In this document: one piece after another, positions 1 through 7,389 of the stretch
Numbering within the stretch: position 1 is the stretch's first letter
Layout of the letters: the number at the start of each line of letters is the position of its first letter
Origin: Methylocystis hirsuta
GTDB lineage: Bacteria > Pseudomonadota > Alphaproteobacteria > Rhizobiales > Beijerinckiaceae
Reading direction: 5' to 3'
Assembly: GCF_003722355.1 (NCBI RefSeq)
Contig: NZ_QWDD01000001.1
Span: forward strand, 186,001-250,000
DNA length: 64,000 nucleotides
Notes under the pieces: model-generated
Told to the model about the DNA's origin: nothing
The model's input: the letters and a program-made list of their open reading frames with translations, nothing else
Databases searched by the model: none
Translations under genes and position numbers: made by a program

Positions 1-1
1 C

Positions 2-61
2 CAGCCGGTCAGCGGCGAGACCGGAAACGACGGCACGGATCTGACGATCAAATTGCGCTAG
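2..61 (+). CDS. 3' end of an unidentified gene (partial)
   Basis: One forward frame is open from the window edge to a TAG stop and encodes about 19 residues ending in Thr-Asp-Leu-Thr-Ile-Lys-Leu-Arg. The acidic/Gly-rich stretch followed by a short strand-like tail reads like a real C-terminus, but it is too short to assign a family. The rest of the gene lies outside the window. Confidence 0.35.
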   Translation, partial: QPVSGETGNDGTDLTIKLR

Positions 62-114
62 CGCGGCAGTCTCGGTTCGCAGCGACCGCAATCGAGCGCG
101 GCGCAAGGCGAGCC

Positions 115-300
115 GGAAGCTGCTTGTGCGGAGAGCCATCCGCGCACGTAGCGTTCATGCGCGCCGGTCTTGTCGGCGAGTTCGGCGGAGGTGGCCGCGC
201 CTTGCGAGAGCGCGCGAAACAGACCGAGCTTGTCTCCGATGATCACCAGAGCCGCGTTGGAAGCGGCGCCCAGTCTAATGCACGGGCGTTCGTGTTCTAA
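115..300 (-). pseudogene. remnant of a SAM-dependent methyltransferase (N-terminal dimerisation/winged-helix part)
   Basis: The reverse strand encodes a roughly 60-residue block (Asn-Ala-Ala-Leu-Val-Ile-Ile-Gly-Asp-Lys-Leu-Gly-Leu-Phe, then Glu-Arg-Tyr-Val-Arg-Gly-Trp-Leu-Ser-Ala-Gln-Ala-Ala-Ser-Gly). This matches the N-terminal winged-helix region of class I methyltransferases that carry the GDKLGL...ERYVREWL pattern. There is no start codon with a ribosome site, and the reading frame runs into unrelated Arg/Cys-rich sequence, so the catalytic SAM domain is missing. I read it as a decayed fragment of a once complete gene. The family assignment is from memory of the motif. Confidence 0.5.
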
Positions 301-307
301 TTCGCCG

Positions 308-742
308 TTACGGCGCCGCTGGCCGATTGACCGTGACTTCGCCGCCTGGCGGCGACTGATCGATGACCAGCAATTTGACCTGCGCCGCCCCGACCGTGGC
401 GCCGAAATGCCAGCGGTCGACGCTCTCAATGACGAATTCTCCAGCATGATAGAGGCGCGACGAGGAATCGGCCTGCTGGACCATCAGTTCGCCTTCAAGA
501 ATATAGGCATAGCGCTGATACGGATGCTTATGTTCCGGCAATCTGACGCCGGGCGCCAGAATGTAAATCGAAGCCACGACCTCCAAGGGCCCCTGCGGAA
601 GCATGATCGGCTGCCCAGTGGCGGTTTTCGTCGCCCTGGCGATTTCCGTCACGATTTCGGCTGGCGCAGGCTCCTTCGCGGCGGCCGCGCCGACGATGCT
701 GAAAGCGACGCTCAGGACCGCGACAAACCCCAGGCGAATCAT
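308..742 (-). CDS. exported cupin-domain protein
   Basis: About 144 residues. The chosen ATG at 742 is preceded by GGAG at about 6 nt spacing and begins a clean signal peptide (Met-Ile-Arg-Leu, hydrophobic core, then Ala-Ala-Ala-Ala-Lys). Upstream in-frame ATGs (754, 787) would put charged residues before it. The mature part is a single cupin: a Pro-Gly-Val-x-Leu-Pro-x-His-Lys-His metal-ligand motif, then Tyr-Ile-Leu-Glu-Gly-Glu-Leu, and a second motif around Trp-His-Phe. Cupins bind a metal and serve as small enzymes or sugar/ligand-binding proteins; the substrate cannot be told. It lies downstream of, and co-directional with, the VIT-family gene, about 70 bp away. Confidence 0.7.
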   Translation of the reverse strand: MIRLGFVAVLSVAFSIVGAAAAKEPAPAEIVTEIARATKTATGQPIMLPQGPLEVVASIYILAPGVRLPEHKHPYQRYAYILEGELMVQQADSSSRLYHAGEFVIESVDRWHFGATVGAAQVKLLVIDQSPPGGEVTVNRPAAP

Positions 743-811
743 CTGCTGCTCCATTCGCAATCCACTTCTTGCATTCGCCATATACAACCGTTTCCGCGAT
801 CGCCGGTTCTT

Positions 812-1513
812 TTAAACGGCCAATCCGAAGATCTTGCCGACGCCCGCCGTCAGCGCCAAGGCCAATGCGCCCCAGAACGTCACGCGAACCGCGGCGCGCA
901 GGACGCCGGCGCCGCCGGCTTTCGCGCCGATCGCGCCAAGCAGCGCCAGGCACCCTAATGACGCGGCCGAGACGATGGGAATGATCGCGTTTCGCGGCGC
1001 GATCCCGACGATGAGAAGCGGCAGCGCGGCTCCAGCCGCAAAGGTTGCGGCCGACGTCAAGGCCGCCTGCACCGGCCGCGCGCTGGCGATCTCCGAGATG
1101 CCCAATTCGTCGCGCGCATGCGCGGTCAGGGCGTCCTTCTCCATCAACTGCGAAGCAACCTGCCGCGCCAGGTCAAGGTCGACGCCGCGCTCGACGTAAA
1201 TATGCGCAAGCTCCTCCCTTTCGAGTTCGATTTGCTCGCTCAATTCCTTGCGTTCGCGCGCGAGGTCGGCCTTTTCGGTATCGGATTGAGAGCTGACCGA
1301 AACATATTCGCCCGCGGCCATCGACATGGCGCCGGCCACTAACCCCGCCACGCCGGCGATCAGCACCTCGCTGCGCGTCGCTTGCGCCGCGGCGACGCCG
1401 ACGATGAGGCTCGCCGTCGACACGACGCCGTCATTGGCGCCGAGCACCGCCGCCCGCAGCCAGCCGATGCGCTGAACGAGATGACTCTCCCGGTGGATGC
1501 GAAGGCGGGTCAT
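812..1513 (-). CDS. VIT1/CCC1-family iron/manganese transporter
   Basis: 233 residues, the usual size for bacterial VIT-family proteins. The N-terminal helix carries the family signature Gly-Ala-Asn-Asp-Gly-Val-Val-Ser-Thr-Ala-Ser-Leu-Ile-Val-Gly-Val. Next come a second hydrophobic helix with Met-Ala-Ala-Gly-Glu-Tyr-Val-Ser, a cytosolic Glu/Arg-rich metal-binding segment, and three further hydrophobic segments. Family members move Fe2+ or Mn2+ out of the cytosol; which metal is not visible here. The ATG at 1513 has a GAGG sequence 5 nt upstream. The gene is divergent from the NTF2-like gene and could be transcribed with the cupin gene. Confidence 0.85.
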   Translation of the reverse strand: MTRLRIHRESHLVQRIGWLRAAVLGANDGVVSTASLIVGVAAAQATRSEVLIAGVAGLVAGAMSMAAGEYVSVSSQSDTEKADLARERKELSEQIELEREELAHIYVERGVDLDLARQVASQLMEKDALTAHARDELGISEIASARPVQAALTSAATFAAGAALPLLIVGIAPRNAIIPIVSAASLGCLALLGAIGAKAGGAGVLRAAVRVTFWGALALALTAGVGKIFGLAV

Positions 1514-1644
1514 GTGGCCTCATGTGGCGCCGCGGAAGAACTCCTGCCGCCGCCGGCATCGTACACGACCTGGATCGACCGGCTCAATGAAGGATTGCAC
1601 GACGCCTCGGCGCCGCTGCGGCGCGCGCTGGCGCGATGATCGTA

Positions 1645-1673
1645 TTGACATAAGATTCATATCTCATTATGTG
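1645..1673 (+). promoter_or_regulatory. sigma70-like promoter with overlapping inverted repeat
   Basis: TTGACA (1645-1650) and TATGTG (1668-1673) are separated by 17 bp, 30 bp upstream of the NTF2-like start codon at 1703. The spacer region begins and ends with the inverted hexamers ACATAA and TTATGT. That symmetry would suit an operator for the TetR-type repressor encoded two genes downstream. The promoter call rests on consensus matching, and the operator role is inference. Confidence 0.5.
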
Positions 1674-1702
1674 TTTAGTATCTCAAGATTGGGAGGTGGG
1701 CG

Positions 1703-2125
1703 ATGCCGCTGACGCCGCAGCAGATGGACCGGAAAATGGACGAGCACTTCGCCTATGAAAATTCCGACGACGTCGAAGGCGTGCTCGCGACGCTCACCGA
1801 CGACGTGGAGCACGACATTGTCGGTTGGCCACTCGGGCCCTCACATGGCCGCGAAGCAGCGCGTCGATTCTACGCGGCCACCTTCCGCGACCTCTCCGAC
1901 AGCAGCGTGCGCTGCGTCAGGCGCCTCTACGGCGAGAACTTCATGGTCGATGAATCGATCTGGGCCGGCAGAGCGCCCGGAACGCCGTTCGGACTCGAGG
2001 GCCATGACCGTGCGCTCGAATTCCGCTTGCTTCACGTCGTCGAGTTCACCGACGCCGGCTCGATCAAGCGCGAAAATGTTTGGATCGATCTCGCGACGAT
2101 CATGCGTCAATTGCCGCAGGACTGA
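1703..2125 (+). CDS. NTF2-like / SnoaL-like domain protein
   Basis: 140 residues. The fold is suggested by the opening Asp-Glu-His-Phe-Ala-Tyr-Glu-Asn-Ser-Asp-Asp-Val-Glu-Gly helix, the Leu-Thr-Asp-Asp-Val-Glu-His-Asp-Ile-Val-Gly strand and a later Gly-Arg-Glu-Ala-Ala-Arg-Arg-Phe-Tyr helix. This is the usual plan of polyketide-cyclase/ketosteroid-isomerase-like proteins. The ATG at 1703 follows a GGGAGG ribosome site. The stop is 1 nt from the GTG start of the TetR gene, so the two are an operon. Enzyme activity and substrate are unknown. Confidence 0.75.
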   Translation: MPLTPQQMDRKMDEHFAYENSDDVEGVLATLTDDVEHDIVGWPLGPSHGREAARRFYAATFRDLSDSSVRCVRRLYGENFMVDESIWAGRAPGTPFGLEGHDRALEFRLLHVVEFTDAGSIKRENVWIDLATIMRQLPQD

Positions 2126-2126
2126 C

Positions 2127-2747
2127 GTGTCGGACGCAGAAACGATCGGGCGTCCGAACCAGAAGGCGCGCACGCGCAAGGACCTTCTCCAGGCCGCGGC
2201 CCGGCTCGCGAAGCAGGGGCGGACGCCGACCCTCGAGGAGATCGCCGAAGCGGCGCTGGTTTCACGGGCGACCGCCTACCGCTATTTTCCGAACGTCGAG
2301 GCGCTCCTGCTCGAGGCCGCAGTGGACATCGCCATGCCCGCGCCCGAGACGCTGTTCCGGGACGACGCCTCGGTGGACCCTGTCGCGCGTCTGCAACGCG
2401 TCGAGACTGCGCTTCACAACATGATGCTCGAAAATGAGCCGCTGCTGCGCGCCATGCTCGCGAGCGCCATTCAGCGCGACATGCAGGCGGATGAGAGCGG
2501 TGGGGTGCCGAAGCGCCAGAACCGGCGCACGCCGCTGATCGAAGCGGCGATCGCGCCGGCGCGCGATCAGTTCCGGCCCAAGGCGCGAAAGCTGCTGCAA
2601 AACGCCCTGGCGCTGATCATCGGGCCAGAGGCGATGATCGTCGCGAAGGACGTTCTGCAGCTCGACCACGCCGAGGCGCGCAAGATGCAGCGATGGGCCA
2701 TTCGCGCGCTCGTCGAAGCGGCGAAGCGGACGGACGGGGACGAGTGA
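2127..2747 (+). CDS. TetR/AcrR-family transcriptional regulator
   Basis: 206 residues from a GTG start that almost touches the stop of the NTF2-like gene. The N-terminal helix-turn-helix is clear: Thr-Arg-Lys-Asp-Leu-Leu-Gln-Ala-Ala-Ala, then Thr-Leu-Glu-Glu-Ile-Ala-Glu-Ala-Ala-Leu-Val-Ser-Arg-Ala-Thr-Ala-Tyr-Arg-Tyr-Phe (about residues 15-55). The rest is a helical ligand-binding domain with no recognisable ligand signature. A longer in-frame extension upstream overlaps the NTF2-like gene in another frame and is rejected. It probably represses its own operon through the symmetric promoter near 1645-1673. Confidence 0.85.
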   Translation: MSDAETIGRPNQKARTRKDLLQAAARLAKQGRTPTLEEIAEAALVSRATAYRYFPNVEALLLEAAVDIAMPAPETLFRDDASVDPVARLQRVETALHNMMLENEPLLRAMLASAIQRDMQADESGGVPKRQNRRTPLIEAAIAPARDQFRPKARKLLQNALALIIGPEAMIVAKDVLQLDHAEARKMQRWAIRALVEAAKRTDGDE

Positions 2748-3251
2748 GCGGAACGATTGCGACGAAGAGCGGCATCCATGTCGAACTGCAGGCCTCGACC
2801 AGGCGGCAAGGTTCAGGCGCTTCAGTTCGGCTTCAAACTCGAAGCGCAACTGATCGCGTTCACTCTCTGGCGGCCAGTTCGCCATCTGCGGGAAGATGAG
2901 TTGGTTCAGGCGCGTTGTCTCCGGCGGCCACGGCGATCCTTTTTGGCTCGCGCGCACGGCGGCGCGCATCGCCTGTAGGCGGCGGCCGACGCGTCTAAAG
3001 GCGCCGCGCCCTCCCATCCACGTCAAGATGCGGGGTCATTGGCCTCGGCTTCAGCCTCGTTCCCTGCCAGTTGATGCTCGACAAGCGCCTCGACAGCGCA
3101 TTGCCGGCGTCTTGCGCGACGGCGGCGGGATCGAACGGGATTTTGGCCGAAAGCGCGGCCTTGGATTGTAAGCTTGCCGAGCCGCTTAAGGCGAGTTCTC
3201 ATTTTCAAATGACCCATAGAGTGGTACATATACCTTTATCGAGGTTGCGGA
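2748..3251. other. intergenic stretch with decayed reverse-strand coding sequence
   Basis: No intact gene. On the reverse strand, about 2800-2950 encodes a protein-like block (Pro-Pro-Glu-Thr-Thr-Arg-Leu-Asn-Gln-Leu-Ile-Phe-Pro-Gln-Met-Ala-Asn-Trp, then Phe-Glu-Phe-Glu-Ala-Glu-Leu-Lys-Arg-Leu). It runs on, without a stop, antisense into the TetR gene, which suggests a truncated gene. About 3023-3180 on the same strand holds another protein-like segment split between two frames (Phe-Asp-Pro-Ala-Ala-Val-Ala-Gln-Asp-Ala-Gly and Ala-Leu-Val-Glu-His-Gln-Leu-Ala-Gly-Asn-Glu-Ala-Glu-Ala). Neither family is recognised. The last 60 bp is the AT-richer leader of the HigBA pair. Confidence 0.35.
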
Positions 3252-3545
3252 ATGATCGAAAGCTTTCGAGACGATTGGTTGCGCGCCTTCTTTGTCGACG
3301 ACGTTCGCTCAAAGAAAATCCCGCCCGATCTCGAAAGCCGGCTGTTCCGAAAACTCCAGATGATCGACGATGCAACGACGGATCAGGATTTGCGTGTCCC
3401 GCCGAGCAATCACTTCGAGAAACTGCGCGGAGATCTGGCCGCCTTTCATTCAATCCGGGTGAACAAGCAGTGGCGACTCATCTTTCAATGGGACGGTGCC
3501 AAGGGTGAAGCATCCGGCGTCTATCTGGACGACCACAGTTACTAG
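3252..3545 (+). CDS. higB: HigB-like toxin, RelE/ParE superfamily
   Basis: 97 residues, typical for HigB. It opens with Met-Ile-Glu-Ser-Phe-Arg, has the Ile-Pro-Pro-Asp-Leu-Glu-Ser-Arg-Leu-Phe-Arg-Lys-Leu-Gln-Met-Ile-Asp-Asp helix, and ends with the diagnostic Ser-Ile-Arg-Val-Asn-Lys-Gln-Trp-Arg-Leu-Ile-Phe-Gln-Trp strand and an Asp-Asp-His-Ser-Tyr C-terminus. Family members are ribosome-dependent mRNA endonucleases. It lies 10 bp before the antitoxin gene in the toxin-first order that defines higBA. GAGG precedes the ATG. Autorepression by the antitoxin is expected from the family. Confidence 0.9.
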   Translation: MIESFRDDWLRAFFVDDVRSKKIPPDLESRLFRKLQMIDDATTDQDLRVPPSNHFEKLRGDLAAFHSIRVNKQWRLIFQWDGAKGEASGVYLDDHSY

Positions 3546-3555
3546 TGAGGCAGCC

Positions 3556-3864
3556 ATGTTGATGACGAAGCGCAAGCCGGCGACCGTCGCGGAGATTCTG
3601 GTCGAAGAGTTCATGGAGCCGATGGGGCTGACCCAGGCCGCGCTGGCGGAGGCGATGGGCGTCCAGCGCAAGCATGTCAACGAACTGTGCAATGACCGCA
3701 GAAACGTGACTGCGGCGACCGCGCTTATTCTCGCCCGCGTATTCGGTAACAGCCCCGACTTTTGGCTGAACGTGCAGAGACGTAGCGATTTGTGGGAAGC
3801 GATGCACTCGCCCCGCGAACGCGAGCGGATCGAACGCGCGAAGCCGTTGAAGGTCGTCGCGTGA
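3556..3864 (+). CDS. higA: HigA-like antitoxin, XRE-type DNA-binding protein
   Basis: 102 residues. I chose the ATG at 3556 because TGAGG lies just upstream; a longer in-frame extension to 3496 would overlap the toxin. The helix-turn-helix spans roughly residues 25-60 (Gly-Leu-Thr-Gln-Ala-Ala-Leu-Ala-Glu-Ala-Met-Gly-Val, then Val-Asn-Glu-Leu-Cys-Asn-Asp-Arg-Arg-Asn-Val-Thr). It is followed by the HigA/VapI tail Phe-Gly-Asn-Ser-Pro-Asp-Phe-Trp-Leu-Asn-Val-Gln. It should neutralise HigB and repress the operon. Both partners look intact, so this is probably a functional module in otherwise decayed surroundings. Confidence 0.92.
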   Translation: MLMTKRKPATVAEILVEEFMEPMGLTQAALAEAMGVQRKHVNELCNDRRNVTAATALILARVFGNSPDFWLNVQRRSDLWEAMHSPRERERIERAKPLKVVA

Positions 3865-4060
3865 TACGCGCCGGCGCTACCTTGATGCAACCGACGATGG
3901 CCGCATCCGCGACCGCGCCGCCGAAATCGCGAAGCGAGCGCCAGCATAGAGTCGGACCGTTCCCTTTGACGGAAAGCAGCGCGATCATGTCGGTACGTTT
4001 CGATCACGCGCTCGCACCGCCTAGAATCGTCGCCACAGCGTCATATGTTCGGCGCGGCCT

Positions 4061-4246
4061 GACGATTTGTTCAATTATCTCCAGTCGCCGACGCGTCGCA
4101 TTGGCAGGCCGCACAAGCATGACCCCGCAAATTGGGCGGTCGCCGACGATTGGTCCGAGCGCGTTCCCGTCAGTGACATCGAAGTCGATATTTACGAGGC
4201 CTGGTTCGGCGATTTGTTTGATCGTATTTTCGGGCCTTGCCGATGA
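4061..4246 (+). pseudogene. C-terminal fragment of an unrecognised small protein
   Basis: The forward frame ending at the TGA at 4244-4246 encodes a strongly protein-like tail. It contains Arg-Arg-Ile-Gly-Arg-Pro-His-Lys-His-Asp-Pro-Ala-Asn-Trp and later Glu-Val-Asp-Ile-Tyr-Glu-Ala-Trp-Phe-Gly-Asp-Leu-Phe. No in-frame ATG with a ribosome site lies upstream. It sits between the HigBA pair and two other gene fragments, so I read it as the 3' end of a truncated gene. I do not recognise the family. Confidence 0.35.
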
Positions 4247-4249
4247 GCG

Positions 4250-4510
4250 ATCGAGGCAAGACCGACGCCGACGGCCAGAATGGCGGGTTGAAGAATTCCC
4301 CCGGTCACTTCATCGACTTTATGCGTTTGAAGCGCGTCGAAGAAACTCTTGCTCCAGCGATTCACGGCCAGAGCCATGTAAGTGTTCACGACAAGGCATA
4401 TGAGAAATCCAACCGAGAGAACCCACGCCGGGCGTTGCGTTTGGCCCTTTCCAATAGCCCATCGCAAACCAGAGGAACCGCTGAATCACCTCATTCCCTT
4501 TGTGCGAGAT
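4250..4510 (-). pseudogene. remnant of an SbmA/YddA-like ABC transporter (N-terminal membrane part)
   Basis: The reverse strand encodes Val-Gly-Phe-Leu-Ile-Cys-Leu-Val-Val-Asn-Thr-Tyr, then Val-Asn-Arg-Trp-Ser-Lys-Ser-Phe-Phe-Asp-Ala-Leu-Gln. This is the first transmembrane segment and the NxW...FFDAL motif of SbmA/BacA/YddA-type permease-ATPase proteins. The preceding part (Arg-Phe-Leu-Trp-Phe-Ala-Met-Gly-Tyr-Trp-Lys-Gly) lies in a different frame, so there is a frameshift. No ATP-binding domain follows. It is a broken fragment, cut near the IS5-type scar. Confidence 0.55.
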
Positions 4511-4525
4511 TTGTGAGATCGGCTC

Positions 4526-4660
4526 TATCGAAACCGAAACGCCATCGAACGCATGTTCCGCCGCCTGAAACACTTCGGGCGCGCGTGTCGACGCTATGAC
4601 TGAAACGCCGTCAACTTCCTCGCCGCCGTTTGCATCGCTGCAACCGTCAGCGAATGGTGA
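4526..4660 (+). mobile_element. 3' scar of an IS5-family transposase gene
   Basis: The forward strand encodes Asn-Ala-Ile-Glu-Arg-Met-Phe-Arg-Arg-Leu-Lys-His-Phe. After one internal stop (TGA at about 4600) it continues Asn-Ala-Val-Asn-Phe-Leu-Ala-Ala-Val-Cys-Ile-Ala-Ala and ends in TGA. This is the C-terminal DDE-domain end of IS5-family (IS427/IS1031-like) transposases, including the catalytic Glu context (IERMFxRLK). The internal stop and missing 5' part show it is inactive. No terminal inverted repeats were seen. Confidence 0.65.
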
Positions 4661-4760
4661 TGGGTCTGGACCCTAAAGCCTCTGCTTTCATTCTCCAGCC
4701 ACAGGCGCCACAAGCCATATCGACGACTGGACTTGCGGGCGTCGCGTTGTGAGTTCCAAA

Positions 4761-5885
4761 TCAAGGCGTCTCACCGAGGCGATCGCGGACCAGCTCGGCG
4801 AGAGCGAGTGAGGCCGTCAGTCCCGGGCTTTCAATTCCGAACAGATTGACGAGGCCGTCGACGCCGTGTTGGCGTGGCCCGTCGACGCGAAAATCTGCGG
4901 CAGGTTTCCCGCGCCCCGAGATTTTCGGTCGAACGCCGGCGTAGCCGGGAAGCAGGACGCCGTCTAAAAGGGCGGGCCAGTAGCGACGAATTTCGTCATA
5001 GAAGGCCTCGTCGCGCCGCGGGTCCACGTTGTAATCGATTTCATCGATCCATTCGATATCTGGGCCAAACCGCGCCTGTCCGGCGAGGTCGAGCGTAAGA
5101 TGAACGCCGAGAGCGCCGTCCACAGGAACGGGATAGATGAGCCTGGAAAAAGGCGCACGCCCGGAGAGCGTGAAATAGCAACCGCGCGCGAGATAAAGCT
5201 GCGGCGTCATGGAGGGCGGAAATCCGTCGATGGCTCGGGAGAGCGTCGTCGCGCCGAGCCCGGCGGCGTTCACGAAAGCCCTCGTCTCAAGCGAGGAGAC
5301 GTCGTCGCTGGCGCGGTCGCGAATATGGAGCGTAATCCCGCTTTGCGTCACCGCGCCGCCCACGACTTTGGCGTTGAAAGCGAAGGTCGCGCCGGACTCT
5401 TCAGCGTCGCCCTGCAGCGCCAACATCAACCCATGACTGTCGACAATGCCGGTCGACGGAGACAGGATCGCGCCGTAACAGGCAAGGCTCGGCTCGAGCT
5501 TGCGCGCCTCCGCCGCTTCGAGGCGAATGAGGTCTCGAACGCCGCTCGCGAGCGCGTTCGAAGCGATCTGATCGAGTTTGGCCTTCTGATCGGGCTGCGT
5601 CGCCACGATCAGCTTTCCGAGCCGCCGGAATCCAACGCGGCGATCGAGGCAATATCGGTAGAGCAACTCGGCGCCTCGCCGACATAGTCGCGCCTTCAGA
5701 CTGTCGGGCGGATAGTACAGACCAGCGTGAATGACTTCGGAATTGCGTGAGCTGACGCCCGAACCAATCGTCGGAGCGCTTTCGGTGACCAGAACTTTGT
5801 ATCCCGTCTCGCCGAGCGCGCGGGCCACGGCGAGACCGACAACGCCGGCGCCCGCTATGACAACGTCAATATTCGCACCGCTCAT
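4761..5885 (-). CDS. FAD-dependent oxidoreductase, L-2-hydroxyglutarate dehydrogenase-like
   Basis: 374 residues. The N-terminal dinucleotide-binding fold is plain (Val-Val-Ile-Ala-Gly-Ala-Gly-Val-Val-Gly-Leu-Ala-Val-Ala-Arg, residues 8-22). The next block, Ser-Ser-Arg-Asn-Ser-Glu-Val-Ile-His-Ala-Gly-Leu-Tyr-Tyr-Pro, is the LhgO/L2HGDH signature. The C-terminus has Asn-Leu-Phe-Gly-Ile-Glu-Ser-Pro-Gly-Leu-Thr-Ala-Ser-Leu-Ala, which closes the FAD site. Family members oxidise L-2-hydroxyglutarate or related 2-hydroxy acids to 2-oxo acids with FAD. It stands alone, divergent from the sugar cluster, so substrate is by homology only. Confidence 0.85.
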   Translation of the reverse strand: MSGANIDVVIAGAGVVGLAVARALGETGYKVLVTESAPTIGSGVSSRNSEVIHAGLYYPPDSLKARLCRRGAELLYRYCLDRRVGFRRLGKLIVATQPDQKAKLDQIASNALASGVRDLIRLEAAEARKLEPSLACYGAILSPSTGIVDSHGLMLALQGDAEESGATFAFNAKVVGGAVTQSGITLHIRDRASDDVSSLETRAFVNAAGLGATTLSRAIDGFPPSMTPQLYLARGCYFTLSGRAPFSRLIYPVPVDGALGVHLTLDLAGQARFGPDIEWIDEIDYNVDPRRDEAFYDEIRRYWPALLDGVLLPGYAGVRPKISGRGKPAADFRVDGPRQHGVDGLVNLFGIESPGLTASLALAELVRDRLGETP

Positions 5886-6219
5886 CTTTGCTCGCCCGCC
5901 TCGCGTTCTTGTGCGCCCCGCGCCTGGTTTTGTTGGTTTTCGTCGTCCAGTCCAGCGCGATCTGTGGATGAAATCTCAGCCCACCCATTTATAGGACGCA
6001 TGTTGTATTTTCGGGGCGAAAGACAGATTAGCATTTCGGTGACGCCAAGTCGCCAATGACCTGGTTGACCCGCTCGACACAGGCCGCATTCGAGCGTCGG
6101 CTTTCCCTGGCTTGCTCTTGCAGCAAGTGATTGCGTGGCTAAAATGAAGTTGAGACGCTACCGATTCGACGCGTCGCCTGGATTGACTCTCAAAGGGCGA
6201 TATTCTAACCAGCTTTCGC
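5886..6219. other. divergent intergenic region upstream of the sugar cluster
   Basis: 334 bp without a gene, between the FAD oxidoreductase and the first sugar-cluster gene. It should hold the promoter for the long cluster. I see only AT-richer stretches near 5985-6045 and a short hairpin (GCTTGCT / AGCAAGT, near 6110-6130). No clear -35/-10 pair or terminator stands out. Confidence 0.4.
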
Positions 6220-6825
6220 TTGTTAAACAGGAGCGCTGCCCTGTCGCATGTCATCAATTTTATGGAGCAGGTACGAGAGGTTGCAGGACTTCTTGACGCC
6301 GGCGTGGTCGAGCGGCTCGCTCAGGAGTTGAGTCAATTGCGTGAGCGCGATGGACGGTTGTTTTTATTGGGTGTCGGAGGCAGCGCGGGAAATTGTGGTC
6401 ATGCGGCGAATGATTTTCGAAAATTGTGCGGGATCGAAGCCTATGCGCCGACGGACAATGTTTCGGAGCTGACGGCTCGGGCGAATGATGAGGGATGGGA
6501 TACGATTTTCACAGGATGGCTTGAGGTCAGCCGGCTTTCCAGCGGCGACGCAATCCTTGTCTTTTCAGTGGGTGGCGGGAACGCGGCCCGCAATGTCAGC
6601 GTCAATCTTGTGAAGGCCATCGATCTTGCAAAGCAGCGTGGCGCCCGCGTTTTTGCGATCGTGGGTCGCGCCGACGGCCACGCCAGCGCCCATGGCGACG
6701 TGGTGGTCGTGATTCCGCAGGTCGACGCCGGCCGCGTGACGCCGCTTTCCGAAGCGTTTCAGGCGATCGTCTGGCATTGCCTCGTGTCTCATCCAGCTCT
6801 CCAGTCGCGTGGGACGAAGTGGTAG
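6220..6825 (+). CDS. SIS-domain sugar-phosphate isomerase, GmhA-like
   Basis: About 201 residues. The SIS fold is shown by Leu-Phe-Leu-Leu-Gly-Val-Gly-Gly-Ser-Ala-Gly-Asn-Cys-Gly-His-Ala-Ala-Asn-Asp-Phe (near residues 46-65) and a second Gly-rich loop, Val-Phe-Ser-Val-Gly-Gly-Gly-Asn. GmhA-type enzymes convert sedoheptulose 7-phosphate to D-glycero-D-manno-heptose 7-phosphate. With a HAD phosphatase and an HldE-like gene downstream, a heptose or longer sugar phosphate is the likely substrate. The start is uncertain: TTG at 6220 opens the frame, an AGGAG lies at 6229-6233 without a good ATG behind it, and ATG 6262 lacks a ribosome site. It is the first gene of the cluster. Confidence 0.8.
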   Translation: MLNRSAALSHVINFMEQVREVAGLLDAGVVERLAQELSQLRERDGRLFLLGVGGSAGNCGHAANDFRKLCGIEAYAPTDNVSELTARANDEGWDTIFTGWLEVSRLSSGDAILVFSVGGGNAARNVSVNLVKAIDLAKQRGARVFAIVGRADGHASAHGDVVVVIPQVDAGRVTPLSEAFQAIVWHCLVSHPALQSRGTKW

Positions 6826-6834
6826 GAGCCAAGG

Positions 6835-7380
6835 ATGTTCGGGCCGCGACGCGCCGTTTTTTTGGATCGCGACGGCGTTCTCGTGGTGCCGCAGTTTCGC
6901 GAAGGTCGCAGTTTCGCACCGACGACTCTCGCGGAATTCGCGATTTATCCGGACGCGCCGAGTTGCGTTGCGAGGTTGAAGGAAGCGGGCTTCTTCACCG
7001 TCGTCGTTTCAAACCAGCCAGATGTGGGGGCGGGCCGAACTGCGCGTGAGATCGTCGATGAAATGAGCCTCCGACTTCGCCACGCAATGCCTCTGGATGC
7101 GATAAAGATCTGCTGCCATACGAGCCAGTGCGCCTGCCGCAAGCCGCAGCCTGGAATGTTGTTGGAAGCTGCGCGCGAACTCAAGCTCGATCTCAAGGAG
7201 AGCTTCATGGTAGGCGATCGAGGGAGCGACATAGAAGCCGGCGCTGCGGCTGGGTGCCGCACCGTGTTCATAGATCTTGGCTATACGGCGGAACCGCCCC
7301 CCGAACGCCCGAATAAAATTGTCGGCTCGTTCCGCGAGGCCGCCGACTGGATCCTATCATTGCCACAAGAAGACAGCTGA
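6835..7380 (+). CDS. HAD-IIIA phosphatase, GmhB-like
   Basis: 181 residues, the size of heptose-1,7-bisphosphate phosphatases. The nucleophile motif Phe-Leu-Asp-Arg-Asp-Gly-Val is at residues 9-15, motif II Val-Ser-Asn-Gln-Pro follows, and motif IV is Val-Gly-Asp-Arg-Gly-Ser-Asp-Ile-Glu-Ala. A Cys-Cys-His-Thr-Ser-Gln-Cys-Ala-Cys-Arg-Lys-Pro stretch near residues 97-108 corresponds to the zinc-binding loop typical of GmhB. It should remove one phosphate from a sugar bisphosphate in the nucleotide-sugar route. GGTAGGAG precedes the ATG, 9 bp after the isomerase stop. Confidence 0.85.
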   Translation: MFGPRRAVFLDRDGVLVVPQFREGRSFAPTTLAEFAIYPDAPSCVARLKEAGFFTVVVSNQPDVGAGRTAREIVDEMSLRLRHAMPLDAIKICCHTSQCACRKPQPGMLLEAARELKLDLKESFMVGDRGSDIEAGAAAGCRTVFIDLGYTAEPPPERPNKIVGSFREAADWILSLPQEDS

Positions 7381-7389
7381 AAGTCGCTC

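Noticed and set aside
170..958. Long forward open frame of 262 codons over the cupin and VIT genes
   Set aside because: It is antisense to two genes with clear domain patterns, is Arg/Asp-rich, and has no ribosome site or family resemblance. High GC produces such mirror frames.
6248..6250. ATG near the AGGAG at 6229 as the start of the SIS gene
   Set aside because: It is out of frame with the SIS coding sequence; the in-frame choices are TTG 6220, CTG 6241 or ATG 6262.
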